From an uncultured Bacteroidales bacterium (GTDB lineage: Bacteria; Bacteroidota; Bacteroidia; Bacteroidales; Bacteroidaceae), in the NCBI GenBank assembly GCA_902779085.1, contig CACYZY010000002.1, forward strand, positions 310,001-374,000: a DNA stretch of 64,000 bases, in the 5' to 3' direction. Both the position numbers and the translations under genes were made by a program. The notes below the pieces were generated by a model that saw only the letters and a program-made list of their open reading frames with translations, was not told where the DNA came from and did no database searches. This document shows positions 9,043 to 17,321 of this stretch, piece after piece; the first letter of the stretch is position 1, and the number at the start of each line of letters is the position of its first letter.

Positions 9043-10242
9043 TCATTTCACTGTGCACATCGCTTCTATCAGCATACAGCCAGTGAGGTGGGCAGTGAGG
9101 CAAACAGAAGCATCGTCGGCAGGTGCTTCCCACCATGTACCGCCATACAGCATGGTATGATGGTTGAGGCCGTGCTCCACCAATGTGGTGGCACAACGGG
9201 TGATAAACTCCTTGAACTTGGCATGATGCGCCTCATCTAATGCTGCGTCATTCACCACCTTTACAAAGTAACGGAAGAAGATGCCATGAAAGAGTCCGCC
9301 ATCGCCATGCGAGTCATCCTTCAAGACGCCGTTGTTCTGCGTCATGCGGTCAATCACATAGTCGGCTGCTTTGATGGCGTCATCTAAATACTGCTTGTCA
9401 CCAGTGATGCGGAAAAGCTCATAGGCAGCTCCTATGAAAGTGCCTGGGTTGTAAGTATAAACCGAACGGCTGATGCGTCCTTCCTGATTGATATTGTCAT
9501 AAACGGCACCCGTCTCGGCATCAAAGAGTGTCTTTCGTTCCCAAGCGAAGATCTTCTTGGCCTCTTCCAGATAGGCAGCTTTCTCCTTGCCTCCATGCAG
9601 GTTGGCCTTGTCATAGAACTGATACAGACGGGCTGCGATGATGGCAGCAGGACCATTGGAGCAGGCGTTCTTCGACTTGCTCACGTCAGTCTTCCAAGTG
9701 ATGCCACCATACCAAGGGGCTTCGTTCTCTGGTCCCCATGTGGGCCATATCCAACAGTCATATAGCTGGCGCGCTTTCTTGAAATACAGGTCATTGCCCG
9801 TGCTCTCGAACATGCGGATTTGCGCCAGCGTAATCCACTCCATATCATCTACATAGACATTCCACCACGGATCATTGTCGTTGTCGCCCGTATTAAAGGT
9901 AGGGGCACCCTGCCACCAAAGGGGGAACAAATCGACATACTCCTTTCGCCCTGTGCGCAGGTAGCCATCCACCAATACATCCATAGCGTGTGCCTGTGGC
10001 CAATAGTGGATGGTGGTCATATCAGTCAGGTCACTGCCGTAGTTGAAATAATATCGTTGCTCGTACCCCTCAAAGTTGGCTCCCCAGAAATGGTCAATCA
10101 AGGCATGCGACATGCCGTCGGCTATGGCTTGCCAGTCATACTGACCATCGGCAGTTGTCAAGTTCACTGTTGTTTGCTCTGCTGGCTGCTGGCAGGAAGC
10201 CAACGCCAACAGGCAACAGATAAGCATTAATAGTCTTCTCAT
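9043..10242 (-). CDS. Glycoside hydrolase family 76 lipoprotein (alpha-1,6-mannanase-like)
   Basis: GH76 enzymes cut the alpha-1,6-mannan backbone of fungal mannan. The lipobox LLALASC puts lipidated Cys at residue 17, so the enzyme is membrane anchored. The GH76 catalytic Asp pair is visible in YVDDMEW (Asp132-Asp133), and the aromatic-rich (alpha/alpha)6 barrel fills the rest of the 399 residues. It is the last gene of the 14646-9043 operon, 33 bp after the GH28-like gene. Mannan specificity is inferred from the family; debranching mannosidases or a SusC/D pair that would complete a mannan locus are not present here. Confidence 0.85.
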   Translation of the reverse strand: MRRLLMLICCLLALASCQQPAEQTTVNLTTADGQYDWQAIADGMSHALIDHFWGANFEGYEQRYYFNYGSDLTDMTTIHYWPQAHAMDVLVDGYLRTGRKEYVDLFPLWWQGAPTFNTGDNDNDPWWNVYVDDMEWITLAQIRMFESTGNDLYFKKARQLYDCWIWPTWGPENEAPWYGGITWKTDVSKSKNACSNGPAAIIAARLYQFYDKANLHGGKEKAAYLEEAKKIFAWERKTLFDAETGAVYDNINQEGRISRSVYTYNPGTFIGAAYELFRITGDKQYLDDAIKAADYVIDRMTQNNGVLKDDSHGDGGLFHGIFFRYFVKVVNDAALDEAHHAKFKEFITRCATTLVEHGLNHHTMLYGGTWWEAPADDASVCLTAHLTGCMLIEAMCTVK

Positions 10243-10275
10243 TATATGGGTGGGTTATGGTTTTATAATCATCAG

Positions 10276-11658
10276 TTACTCAGGCTGCTCAGGGTAACGG
10301 TTACGCACAGCTTTCCCTCCTGGCACAAACACGATGTTGCGTGCGAACTCAATCTGGAACTGAGCATCGTCAAGACCCGTCATGAGCTTGCCGCCCACAT
10401 AGCAGTTGGTGAAGGTGATGTTTTCAACCGACTGTTTGGGATGGCCTACGATGGTAAACGGCTTCAGAGGGTTCTCCCAAGTGACATTCTTCATGTGTAC
10501 CCCATTGATAGTACCCATCTCGCCATTACCATATCGTTCGCCTTCGGTGAGGATGATCTCCATGTTCTTGTATTCGATGTCGCCTTCTACGCGTACATCT
10601 TCAAACCTGATGTCGGAAACCTGTGAAGGACCATCGCACACGATGCTGAAAGCCGAGTGACCTCCTGACCTTCCACTGCCCCATGCACGCAGGATATCGC
10701 AATCCTTTACCAGCACGTTCTTTACTTCTCCGCCGTTGAGCTCAAAACCTAAGGTCACACCGTCAGCATGGTCCCATCCTACAAAGACAGACTTAGTGAT
10801 GGTGATGTCGCGTGTGCTGAGGTCATAATCGGCAGTACCCCTGCGACCGTTGCTCTTGATGGCGATACAGTCGTCGCGCGTGCGGATGAAGCAGTCGTTG
10901 ATGGTGAAACCCTTGCATGACACAGGGTCGATGCCATCTAGTCCCCACACACCTTGATAAGTGAACACCTTTACGTTGTTATAGCCAGAATTTGTGCAAT
11001 TGGTGAGCGTATTAGCCCATCCACGGGTATGTCTCACGGTGATGCCGTCCACTTGGAAGTTGTCGCTGCTGTTCACCCTCACATTGCCAGACAGTGAACC
11101 TCTGCCAAAGATACGTACATTATCGGCGTTCCTGCCTGTAATATTGGCCGTTACGTTAGCGCCACCAGCAATATAGATTTGCTGACCACTCTGCAGTTCA
11201 ATGTTACCTACCTCATGGTTGCCGGGACCATAGTAAGTAATCTTCTTGTCATTAGGTTTGGGCGCATCTTTCTCCAAAGGATTGGCGAACACTGCCAGAT
11301 GTGGCAACTTGTTTACTTCAATGTACAGTTTCTGCGGACCATCGATGGTGAAAGTCAGTTCACGTCCATTGGCCTCGCCCTTGATTCCTGCGCTCTTTGG
11401 CAGGATCTGGTAACTGGTGATGTCTTCGCCGACGGTAATCACTACTTTCTGCTCGCCTTGGCAGGAGAAATTCACCATATTCAAGTCTTCCATGCCACCT
11501 GCACCCACTACTTCTGTCCATACTTCCTGACCATTGACTGTAGCCTTGAAATCGGTGCTGGTGCGCATACCTGGAACAGCAGGGTATGTAACTGTCTGCT
11601 GTGCAAAACATGCAAGTTGTACAGCTGCCATCAGCAGAAATACAAAATATCTTTTCAT
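10276..11658 (-). CDS. Secreted GH28-like right-handed beta-helix protein
   Basis: A signal peptide (about 1-20, ending CFAQ) precedes an N-terminal beta-sandwich-like region (to about 140) and a right-handed beta-helix with repeated N/D-V-x-I rungs. GH28-type acidic residues are recognisable in GLDGID (239-244) and RTRDDC (Asp262-Asp263). The usual GHG histidine and RIK motifs of polygalacturonases are not clear: the corresponding strand reads HADGVTLG (about 297-304). It may therefore be a divergent GH28 or GH49-type enzyme. Substrate is unknown. It lies 25 bp after GH13 and 33 bp before GH76 in the same operon. Confidence 0.65.
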   Translation of the reverse strand: MKRYFVFLLMAAVQLACFAQQTVTYPAVPGMRTSTDFKATVNGQEVWTEVVGAGGMEDLNMVNFSCQGEQKVVITVGEDITSYQILPKSAGIKGEANGRELTFTIDGPQKLYIEVNKLPHLAVFANPLEKDAPKPNDKKITYYGPGNHEVGNIELQSGQQIYIAGGANVTANITGRNADNVRIFGRGSLSGNVRVNSSDNFQVDGITVRHTRGWANTLTNCTNSGYNNVKVFTYQGVWGLDGIDPVSCKGFTINDCFIRTRDDCIAIKSNGRRGTADYDLSTRDITITKSVFVGWDHADGVTLGFELNGGEVKNVLVKDCDILRAWGSGRSGGHSAFSIVCDGPSQVSDIRFEDVRVEGDIEYKNMEIILTEGERYGNGEMGTINGVHMKNVTWENPLKPFTIVGHPKQSVENITFTNCYVGGKLMTGLDDAQFQIEFARNIVFVPGGKAVRNRYPEQPE

Positions 11659-11683
11659 AATCGTATTCTAATAATTAATGACT

Positions 11684-13522
11684 CTATTTCAAATCAAGCA
11701 CGAATGTCTCTCTAGCAGGTATAGACAAAGTTCCTGTTACTGGGATAGTCTTTCCTGTCCATACATCCGTTCCCTGAGAGAATCCCTTGGTGACCTCCCT
11801 GTAACGGTTCATGTCCAGATTTTGGTCATCATCCGTTCCGTTCATTATTACCAGCACGGTTCTGTTATCCTTTATTCTGGCATAAACGTAGCAGCCTTCT
11901 GACATAGGCGCATAATGCAGCAGTTTACCATGGATAATGGCTTCATTGTTCTTACGCCATTGCAGCAACTTCTGCATATAGTTCCACGCTTCATTCTGCA
12001 AATCAGTCCTGCCTTGTGCTGTGAAAGCATTCACAGGATCTCCTTCCCATCCGCCAGGGAAATCTGTTCGTATCACACCATCTCCCTGTTCCTTGGTGCC
12101 ATGCATCAGAATCTCAGTGCCGTAATAAAGTTGCGGAATGCCTCTCGTAGTAAGCAAGAAAGCTATGCCTTGCCTGTATCGCCTAAGGTCAGTCTCGTCT
12201 TTGCGCATGAAACGGGAGGTGTCATGATTGTCCAGGAATATCAGCACATTGCTCAGGTCTGCAAACTGATAATCCTGAGCCAGTATCTCATAGATCTTGA
12301 ATAGACCAGCCTCATGCAGATCATTACCATCGCTTACCTCATCAAATACATGCTGTGAAGCAAATGCAAGCTCGAAGTCCATCACTGTCTTAAGATGAGA
12401 GTTGCGGTCGCTGAGTTTGCTGCCACGCTGCCACCATGCTGAGTTAGTGCCCCTTGGATACCATACTTCACCCATGATATTGAATTCGGGGTATTCCTCT
12501 TCCACGTCCTTGCACCACTGCGCCATGAAGTCATAATCAACATAGGAGTGTGTGTCCTGGCGCACTGCGTCAATGCCGGCATATTCAATCCACCAAATGC
12601 AGTTCTGAATCAGATATCTCGCCATATGCCTGTTCTTTTGATTCAGATCAGGCATGCCACGACTAAACCATCCGTCAAGGAACGCCTCCTTTTCTGTCTG
12701 GGGTGCATGAGGATCCATCACCGTCCATTTCAGATGACTGGTAGGCTTGAATTCTCCATTATAGTTGAGCCAGTCTTTTGCAGGCATATCCTTCAACCAC
12801 CAATGCCCACTGCCACAATGGTTGAAAATCATGTCCATCACCACTTTCATGCCCATACCATGCGCCTTATCCACCAGTTCACGGTATTCCTCATTCGAGC
12901 CGAATCTGGGGTCAACCTTGTAATAGTCAGTAGTGGAGTAGCCATGATAAGAGCCACCAGGCTGTCGGTTTTCAAGTACAGGATTGAGCCATACGGCCGT
13001 GAATCCCAAATCCTGAATATAGTCCAAATGATTGATGATGCCTCTCATATCGCCTCCGTGACGTGCCCCACTGCGGGCTCTATTCACCTTGACATCATCG
13101 AGTTCGTCATTCGAAGGGTCAGCATTGGCAAATCTGTCGGGAGTGATGAGGTAGATGGCATCTGCCGTCGAAACGCCTTGTGCCATTTTCCTTTTTTCTC
13201 TGGCTCTAAGCTCATAAGGCACGGATAGTTTGTTTTTGCCTTCTGCGAACACAATATCCATCTTGCCAGCTTGGGCAGCATCAGAAATGTCCAAATACAA
13301 GAAAAGATAATTAGGATTGTCTGTCTTTACAGATTCTTTCAGATAAACGCCTGGATACTGGATAGAAACGTCGGCGTTAGCAATACCTTCACCATGTACC
13401 ATCAACTGCAGTTCGTGGTTCTTCATACCTACCCACCAGTTTGCAGGTTCCACTCTTTCCACCCCAATACCGAATGCGGTAGAGCTAACCAGGCATATTA
13501 ATAATAGTAGAAAATGTTTCAT
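11684..13522 (-). CDS. GH13 alpha-amylase / neopullulanase (SusA-like)
   Basis: Alpha-glucan hydrolase of the cyclomaltodextrinase/neopullulanase type, exported by a signal peptide (about 1-18). An N-terminal beta-sandwich (about 20-110) precedes the (beta/alpha)8 barrel. The catalytic triad is in place: nucleophile Asp323 in AVRQDTHSY, acid/base Glu352 in IMGEVW, and stabiliser Asp434 in LDNHDTSR. A C-terminal beta domain follows (about 530-612). At 612 residues it has the size of periplasmic SusA enzymes. The start overlaps the stop of the oxidoreductase gene (ATGA), implying translational coupling. Its likely substrates, starch oligosaccharides, differ from those of GH76 in the same operon. 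Confidence 0.92.
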   Translation of the reverse strand: MKHFLLLLICLVSSTAFGIGVERVEPANWWVGMKNHELQLMVHGEGIANADVSIQYPGVYLKESVKTDNPNYLFLYLDISDAAQAGKMDIVFAEGKNKLSVPYELRAREKRKMAQGVSTADAIYLITPDRFANADPSNDELDDVKVNRARSGARHGGDMRGIINHLDYIQDLGFTAVWLNPVLENRQPGGSYHGYSTTDYYKVDPRFGSNEEYRELVDKAHGMGMKVVMDMIFNHCGSGHWWLKDMPAKDWLNYNGEFKPTSHLKWTVMDPHAPQTEKEAFLDGWFSRGMPDLNQKNRHMARYLIQNCIWWIEYAGIDAVRQDTHSYVDYDFMAQWCKDVEEEYPEFNIMGEVWYPRGTNSAWWQRGSKLSDRNSHLKTVMDFELAFASQHVFDEVSDGNDLHEAGLFKIYEILAQDYQFADLSNVLIFLDNHDTSRFMRKDETDLRRYRQGIAFLLTTRGIPQLYYGTEILMHGTKEQGDGVIRTDFPGGWEGDPVNAFTAQGRTDLQNEAWNYMQKLLQWRKNNEAIIHGKLLHYAPMSEGCYVYARIKDNRTVLVIMNGTDDDQNLDMNRYREVTKGFSQGTDVWTGKTIPVTGTLSIPARETFVLDLK

Positions 13523-14646
13523 AATTCAATACTCTTTCCTGTTGATGCACTCTTTTTGGCAGCTTCCAGAATCTCCACCACCAGTACGTTATTCTCTAAT
13601 CCACCGAGGTCATAGGGTTGCATTTTAATATCTCCCCTTACCACTGCTTTCAGGTAACGGAAAGCATCATTGTATGGCTGCTCCAGTTTAGGAACGTCCA
13701 CATCGGTAGAAAACTCTTCACCAATAAGGGTATCCATACGGGTGCCTGTGCGTTGATAGATATAGCCGTTATCGCCATAGATTGTCATGTCCTTGTGGTT
13801 CCAGGGCCAGCACCATGATGCCATGATCTGGGCAGTCATACCCGGATATTGGAGCACGATGGTCGCATCATCATCTACCTTGGGATATTTGTCGGGTTTG
13901 TTTTGTTGCAGCACGGCATACACGCTTTGAGGACGCTCGCCTTTGCGGAGCCAGGTCACGATGTCAGCGCCATAGCATCCAAAGTCCATCACTGCACCGC
14001 CGCCGTTCAGTATAGGGTCGCAGAGCCAATCAGTGAATCGTGGCTCACAATTAATTTCGAATGGTCCCTGATGACCGTCTTGCACATTGATGCGCCTTAC
14101 TTCTCCTATCTTTCCTTCATCTATCAACTGCTTGGCATAATGGTTGGTACTGTACCAGGTAGTCTCGTAGTTGGTCACCACCTTGATGCCATACTGCTGT
14201 GCCAGTTGCTGAATGCGCAAAGCATCTTCAAATGTAGCAGCAAGTGGCTTTTCCACCATCACATCTATGCCTCTGGGAGCCGCAGCTTTGACTACAGCGA
14301 GGTGGTCCTTGATAGAGCCGTAGGCTGCTACCACCTCTGGCTTTGTCTGATCAAGCATTTCTGTAAGGCTTTTGTAGAACACCTCTGATGCTACCTTCTT
14401 GCTCAAAGGATTGTCTGCGCGGTAGGTGTCATTTTCTTCACTTACACCTACAACTTCAAAATCTCCTCTACCTACTCTGCCAGCAACTTCACCAACATGT
14501 CCATGGGTCACACCTGCCACCGCCAATCGCAAAGGTTTTGTTTCATCAATAGGCGATGCCGCACTTTCGTTATTCAAGGCATTATCTACCTTGTTGCTAC
14601 AAGCTGTCATCATAGCTACTGCCATCATCATAATCACTTTTTTCAT
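13519..14646 (-). CDS. Gfo/Idh/MocA-family oxidoreductase with lipoprotein signal
   Basis: NAD(P)-dependent sugar oxidoreductase family. A Rossmann segment (LRLAVAGVTHGHVGEVAGR, about 39-57) and the family EKP motif (132-134, in MVEKPLAAT) are present. The first 16 residues are hydrophobic and end MMTAC, a lipobox that would place the protein outside the cytoplasm. Exported members occur in Bacteroidetes and can carry tightly bound cofactor; some family members take part in oxidative handling of glycosides, which fits the three glycoside hydrolases in the operon. It is the first gene of the operon, with a -7 promoter element 19 bp upstream. Confidence 0.85.
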   Translation of the reverse strand: MKKVIMMMAVAMMTACSNKVDNALNNESAASPIDETKPLRLAVAGVTHGHVGEVAGRVGRGDFEVVGVSEENDTYRADNPLSKKVASEVFYKSLTEMLDQTKPEVVAAYGSIKDHLAVVKAAAPRGIDVMVEKPLAATFEDALRIQQLAQQYGIKVVTNYETTWYSTNHYAKQLIDEGKIGEVRRINVQDGHQGPFEINCEPRFTDWLCDPILNGGGAVMDFGCYGADIVTWLRKGERPQSVYAVLQQNKPDKYPKVDDDATIVLQYPGMTAQIMASWCWPWNHKDMTIYGDNGYIYQRTGTRMDTLIGEEFSTDVDVPKLEQPYNDAFRYLKAVVRGDIKMQPYDLGGLENNVLVVEILEAAKKSASTGKSIEL

Positions 14647-14665
14647 TTCGATATGGTTTTTAATA

Positions 14666-14673
14666 CAAATCTA
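14666..14673 (-). promoter_or_regulatory. -7 element (TAGATTTG) of the GH operon
   Basis: TAnnTTTG match on the minus strand just upstream of the 14646 start; no clear -33 TTTG is found. The start codon would be about 10-15 bases after transcription start. Confidence 0.45.
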
Positions 14674-14841
14674 AGATGCAAATATGCAATTATTTTTCGA
14701 TTCATACAACTTTTTTAATGTGTTCATGGTCTCAACCTTGATGGTTGTTCAACTTCGCTATCATACAGTTTTTTTTGTTGCTGCTTGTTACTTCCGCCTT
14801 TTTTGCTTAATATTGCAAGCAGTAATTAAAAATACGAAGAT

Positions 14842-15243
14842 ATGATTAATCATGATACTGAACATCTGAAGACAAATAAGCAGTTTATGCTGGGCAACGG
14901 ACTGCTGGCATTTGCTGTATTCATTATAGTGGCCATTTTTTTCTACCTCAGTTTCCGTGAACAGAGCAAGAAACAGGAGCATCGTTATGCAGAGTCGTAT
15001 GCCATTTCCTTGGTGAAAGGATTTGTGGGCAACGACATGCAGGTGCTGGTGAATGACAGTGTGCTATATAACGCCCCTGTGCAGAGTGAACCGCTGACTT
15101 TCAGCATCACACGATTTGCTGAAAACAGTTCGGTGATCATTGTGGATAATGCTACCGAGAAAATGGCAGTATTTGAACTGAGCGAGCAGGGTGGGGTGTA
15201 TAATTTTGAGATGAATAATGGTGAGGTAACGCAAAGGGAATAA
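14842..15243 (+). CDS. Hypothetical single-span membrane protein
   Basis: A 133-residue protein with a polar N-terminus, one transmembrane helix (about residues 20-40, LLAFAVFIIVAIFFYLSF) and a roughly 90-residue soluble domain rich in beta-strand patterns. No recognised motif. The topology predicts a membrane-anchored domain facing the periplasm. It is monocistronic and ends shortly before a bidirectional terminator (15322-15344). Confidence 0.7.
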   Translation: MINHDTEHLKTNKQFMLGNGLLAFAVFIIVAIFFYLSFREQSKKQEHRYAESYAISLVKGFVGNDMQVLVNDSVLYNAPVQSEPLTFSITRFAENSSVIIVDNATEKMAVFELSEQGGVYNFEMNNGEVTQRE

Positions 15244-15321
15244 GTTATTCTGTATCCTTACCAAAAGCTCGGCGCATCGTTCTGTGGTGCACCAGCCATC
15301 AAAACATCTTAAATAGAAAAA

Positions 15322-15344
15322 TCCTCTCCAGCTATTGGAGAGGA
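15322..15344. terminator. Bidirectional intrinsic terminator
   Basis: Perfect 9-bp stem TCCTCTCCA / TGGAGAGGA around a 5-nt loop. A T run follows on the plus strand (for the 14842 gene) and an A run precedes it, giving a T run on the minus strand (for tRNA-Leu). Confidence 0.9.
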
Positions 15345-15352
15345 CTTTTTTG

Positions 15353-15434
15353 TGCGGGTAAAAGGACTCGAACCTTCACGGATTTCTCCACCAGATCCTA
15401 AGTCTGGCGCGGCTGCCAATTACGCCATACCCGC
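15353..15434 (-). tRNA. tRNA-Leu (anticodon UAG)
   Basis: On the minus strand the 7-bp acceptor arms GCGGGTA and TACCCGC pair exactly. The anticodon stem CCAGA/TCTGG encloses the loop CTTAGGA, giving anticodon UAG for codon CUA. A long variable arm, as expected for class-II tRNA-Leu, lies before a TTCGAGTCC T-loop. The terminal CCA is not encoded. It has its own promoter (15457-15488) and terminator. Confidence 0.95.
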
Positions 15435-15456
15435 AATGTATTGCTTAAATGCGATG

Positions 15457-15488
15457 CAAAATTAACGCTTATTGCGTGGATTTGCAAA
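15457..15488 (-). promoter_or_regulatory. Promoter of tRNA-Leu
   Basis: Minus-strand TTTG (15488-15485), 20-bp spacer, then TAATTTTG (15464-15457): a full match to the Bacteroidetes primary sigma consensus, just upstream of the tRNA and outside the preceding gene. Confidence 0.85.
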
Positions 15489-15492
15489 TTTC

Positions 15493-16491
15493 TTATGGTT
15501 TTTTATTCAAAAAGGCTCGGGCGGCCTCGATAATGGTGTCGATACCCTGTGCCTGGTCGGCAGGTGAGAGGTCAACCTTTATGTCGGGCTCGATGCCAAA
15601 TTCAATCTGCTGCATCTCTGCGTCAAACGTTGGACAGGCACTGAAGCGTACACCCCAGCCATTGGGCAATTCCGAATTGAATGGCATGCCTGACCCGCCT
15701 CCTGTCTGGTCACCTATGATAGTGACTTTCGGCATGTAGCGCATAGAGTTCACAAAGTCGTTAGTGGCGCTGTAGCTATGGCGATTGGTCAGCACCACTA
15801 CAGACTTTTGCCAACGCACGCCATCTGCTGGTTCAATATAGATAGCCTCAGGCTCAGAGAAATCGCTATGACCCTTGCCCGTCTTGTGACACATATAGCC
15901 CACTAACATTTTCTCGTTGGTGAACCGTCCTGCTAAGCGCTGGGCATTCGTGAGCTCACCACCTCCGTTGTTGCGAACATCGATAATAATACCATTGCAA
16001 ATATCGAGGTAGCGAAACATCTCACTCAGCGAGTTGTTGCCGATAGCGTTCGAGAAGCTGGTGCAGGTCACATAACCGATATTATCATCCAGGATGCGAT
16101 AGCGCAGGCCTCCACCGATGCGGTACTCATGACCTAAATATTTTTCCACCAGTTCTTCGCTGTAGTTGCGAGGGTAGTCCTCATACCAATTCCAGTAGCG
16201 TGCCGTGTTATGGTAAGCATAGAGGTTCACATGTCCGTCCTTGAGCTCTGCCAGCATGTTACCTAAGATCTGGAAGAGGTGGTCGTTCGACAGGTCATCG
16301 GTGATATAGGGCAGATAATGTGCTTTAACAGCATTCCAATCCACTTGTTTGTAGTCGAGGAAACAGTAGTGCTCGTCGATGATGCGCCACAACGCCTCGA
16401 AATTACCCATAGGGGAGTTCTCGTTGTTCTCCTCTCGCACACAGCCAGTGAGCAGAACCAGTGATACTATGAACAGTAACAGGCGTTTCAT
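15493..16491 (-). CDS. S41-family serine peptidase lipoprotein
   Basis: Tail-specific-protease fold lacking an obvious PDZ domain. Lipobox LLTGC gives Cys17 as lipidation site. The core has GIIIDVRNNGGG (about 167-178), and the nucleophile Ser is expected at about 241 in HSYSATNDF. Where classical CTP proteases have a catalytic Lys (FGKG), this protein reads IGDQTGGGSG, as in tricorn-like S41 branches that use another general base. Role in the envelope unknown. The start overlaps the stop of the DUF3316-like gene by 4 bp, so the two are coupled. Confidence 0.82.
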   Translation of the reverse strand: MKRLLLFIVSLVLLTGCVREENNENSPMGNFEALWRIIDEHYCFLDYKQVDWNAVKAHYLPYITDDLSNDHLFQILGNMLAELKDGHVNLYAYHNTARYWNWYEDYPRNYSEELVEKYLGHEYRIGGGLRYRILDDNIGYVTCTSFSNAIGNNSLSEMFRYLDICNGIIIDVRNNGGGELTNAQRLAGRFTNEKMLVGYMCHKTGKGHSDFSEPEAIYIEPADGVRWQKSVVVLTNRHSYSATNDFVNSMRYMPKVTIIGDQTGGGSGMPFNSELPNGWGVRFSACPTFDAEMQQIEFGIEPDIKVDLSPADQAQGIDTIIEAARAFLNKKP

Positions 16492-17285
16492 AGTTTCTGA
16501 AAGCGTTTAACTACGCCAATCATGAAGATGTGGCTGTAGATGTGTGACTTAATCTGATTGATGTGCGCTTGCTGAGCATCCCACACATAGGTGAAGCGTA
16601 GGGTGACCTTGCCAATGGGGTAGTCAGCAGACAACATCTGACGCAGCGATGGAGCACTGAATGGGGTTGTTACTTTCAGCGTACCACCACGTTCGCCGAT
16701 GGAGAACATCTCGTAATAGGACTGCCCATAGTGTGGCATGAACATCATTCCCAACAAGGGTAAGTTGGCTTGATAGCGTAGCGTGAGCGGACGGTTCTTG
16801 ACATGTAAGTTCCACAAGGCCACGACGGAAGCATCGATAGAGGCATGAGCCCTGAGCGATACAGGGTTATTGCCGTTGCGCATGTTGTAGGTGAAGCCCC
16901 CATTCAGATCGGCAGCACCACCCATTAGTACATCGAAGTTATGCGTCAATGCTTGACGATAATACCAGCCATAGTTCCAATTGGCCAAGGCTGTAGCTGT
17001 CTTGTTATTCTCGGCACGATTGTCGGTATAGCCAAAGTTTCCTTGGAAGTAGGTCTGCTGCCATATCTTACCCTGCATCAGTTTTGTCTGGTGCAGTGTT
17101 TCGCGAGAGAAACGAGCTTCCCAACCCTTGTAGGTTTCTGGAGAAAGGTAGGTATCCTGCAGTGACGTGAAGCCCAACCCGTAGGAGGTAGCACGAGTGT
17201 AAATAGGCCCTTGGCTCTCTTGTGCTTTTGCCGTTACAACCAACAGCAAAAAAGCAATGGTCAATATATATTTCCCAATCTTCAA
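16488..17285 (-). CDS. DUF3316-like outer-membrane protein
   Basis: A signal peptide (about 1-21, ending AKAQ) is followed by about 240 residues with alternating hydrophobic and aromatic strands, ending in VKRFQKL; this resembles the DUF3316 family of Bacteroidetes, predicted beta-barrels of unknown function. It lies 36 bp after parC and overlaps the S41 gene, so it is probably the middle gene of a parC-DUF3316-S41 transcript. Confidence 0.7.
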   Translation of the reverse strand: MKIGKYILTIAFLLLVVTAKAQESQGPIYTRATSYGLGFTSLQDTYLSPETYKGWEARFSRETLHQTKLMQGKIWQQTYFQGNFGYTDNRAENNKTATALANWNYGWYYRQALTHNFDVLMGGAADLNGGFTYNMRNGNNPVSLRAHASIDASVVALWNLHVKNRPLTLRYQANLPLLGMMFMPHYGQSYYEMFSIGERGGTLKVTTPFSAPSLRQMLSADYPIGKVTLRFTYVWDAQQAHINQIKSHIYSHIFMIGVVKRFQKL

Positions 17286-17321
17286 TTCTTAATGTTTAAA
17301 GGTCACTTTTTGGAGTGAAGA

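Noticed and set aside
12548-13228. Long frame opposite the GH13 gene (226 codons)
   Set aside because: It is a shadow of the GH13 coding sequence, with no start context or recognisable protein features; the same holds for other long opposite-strand frames in parE, frdA and susC.
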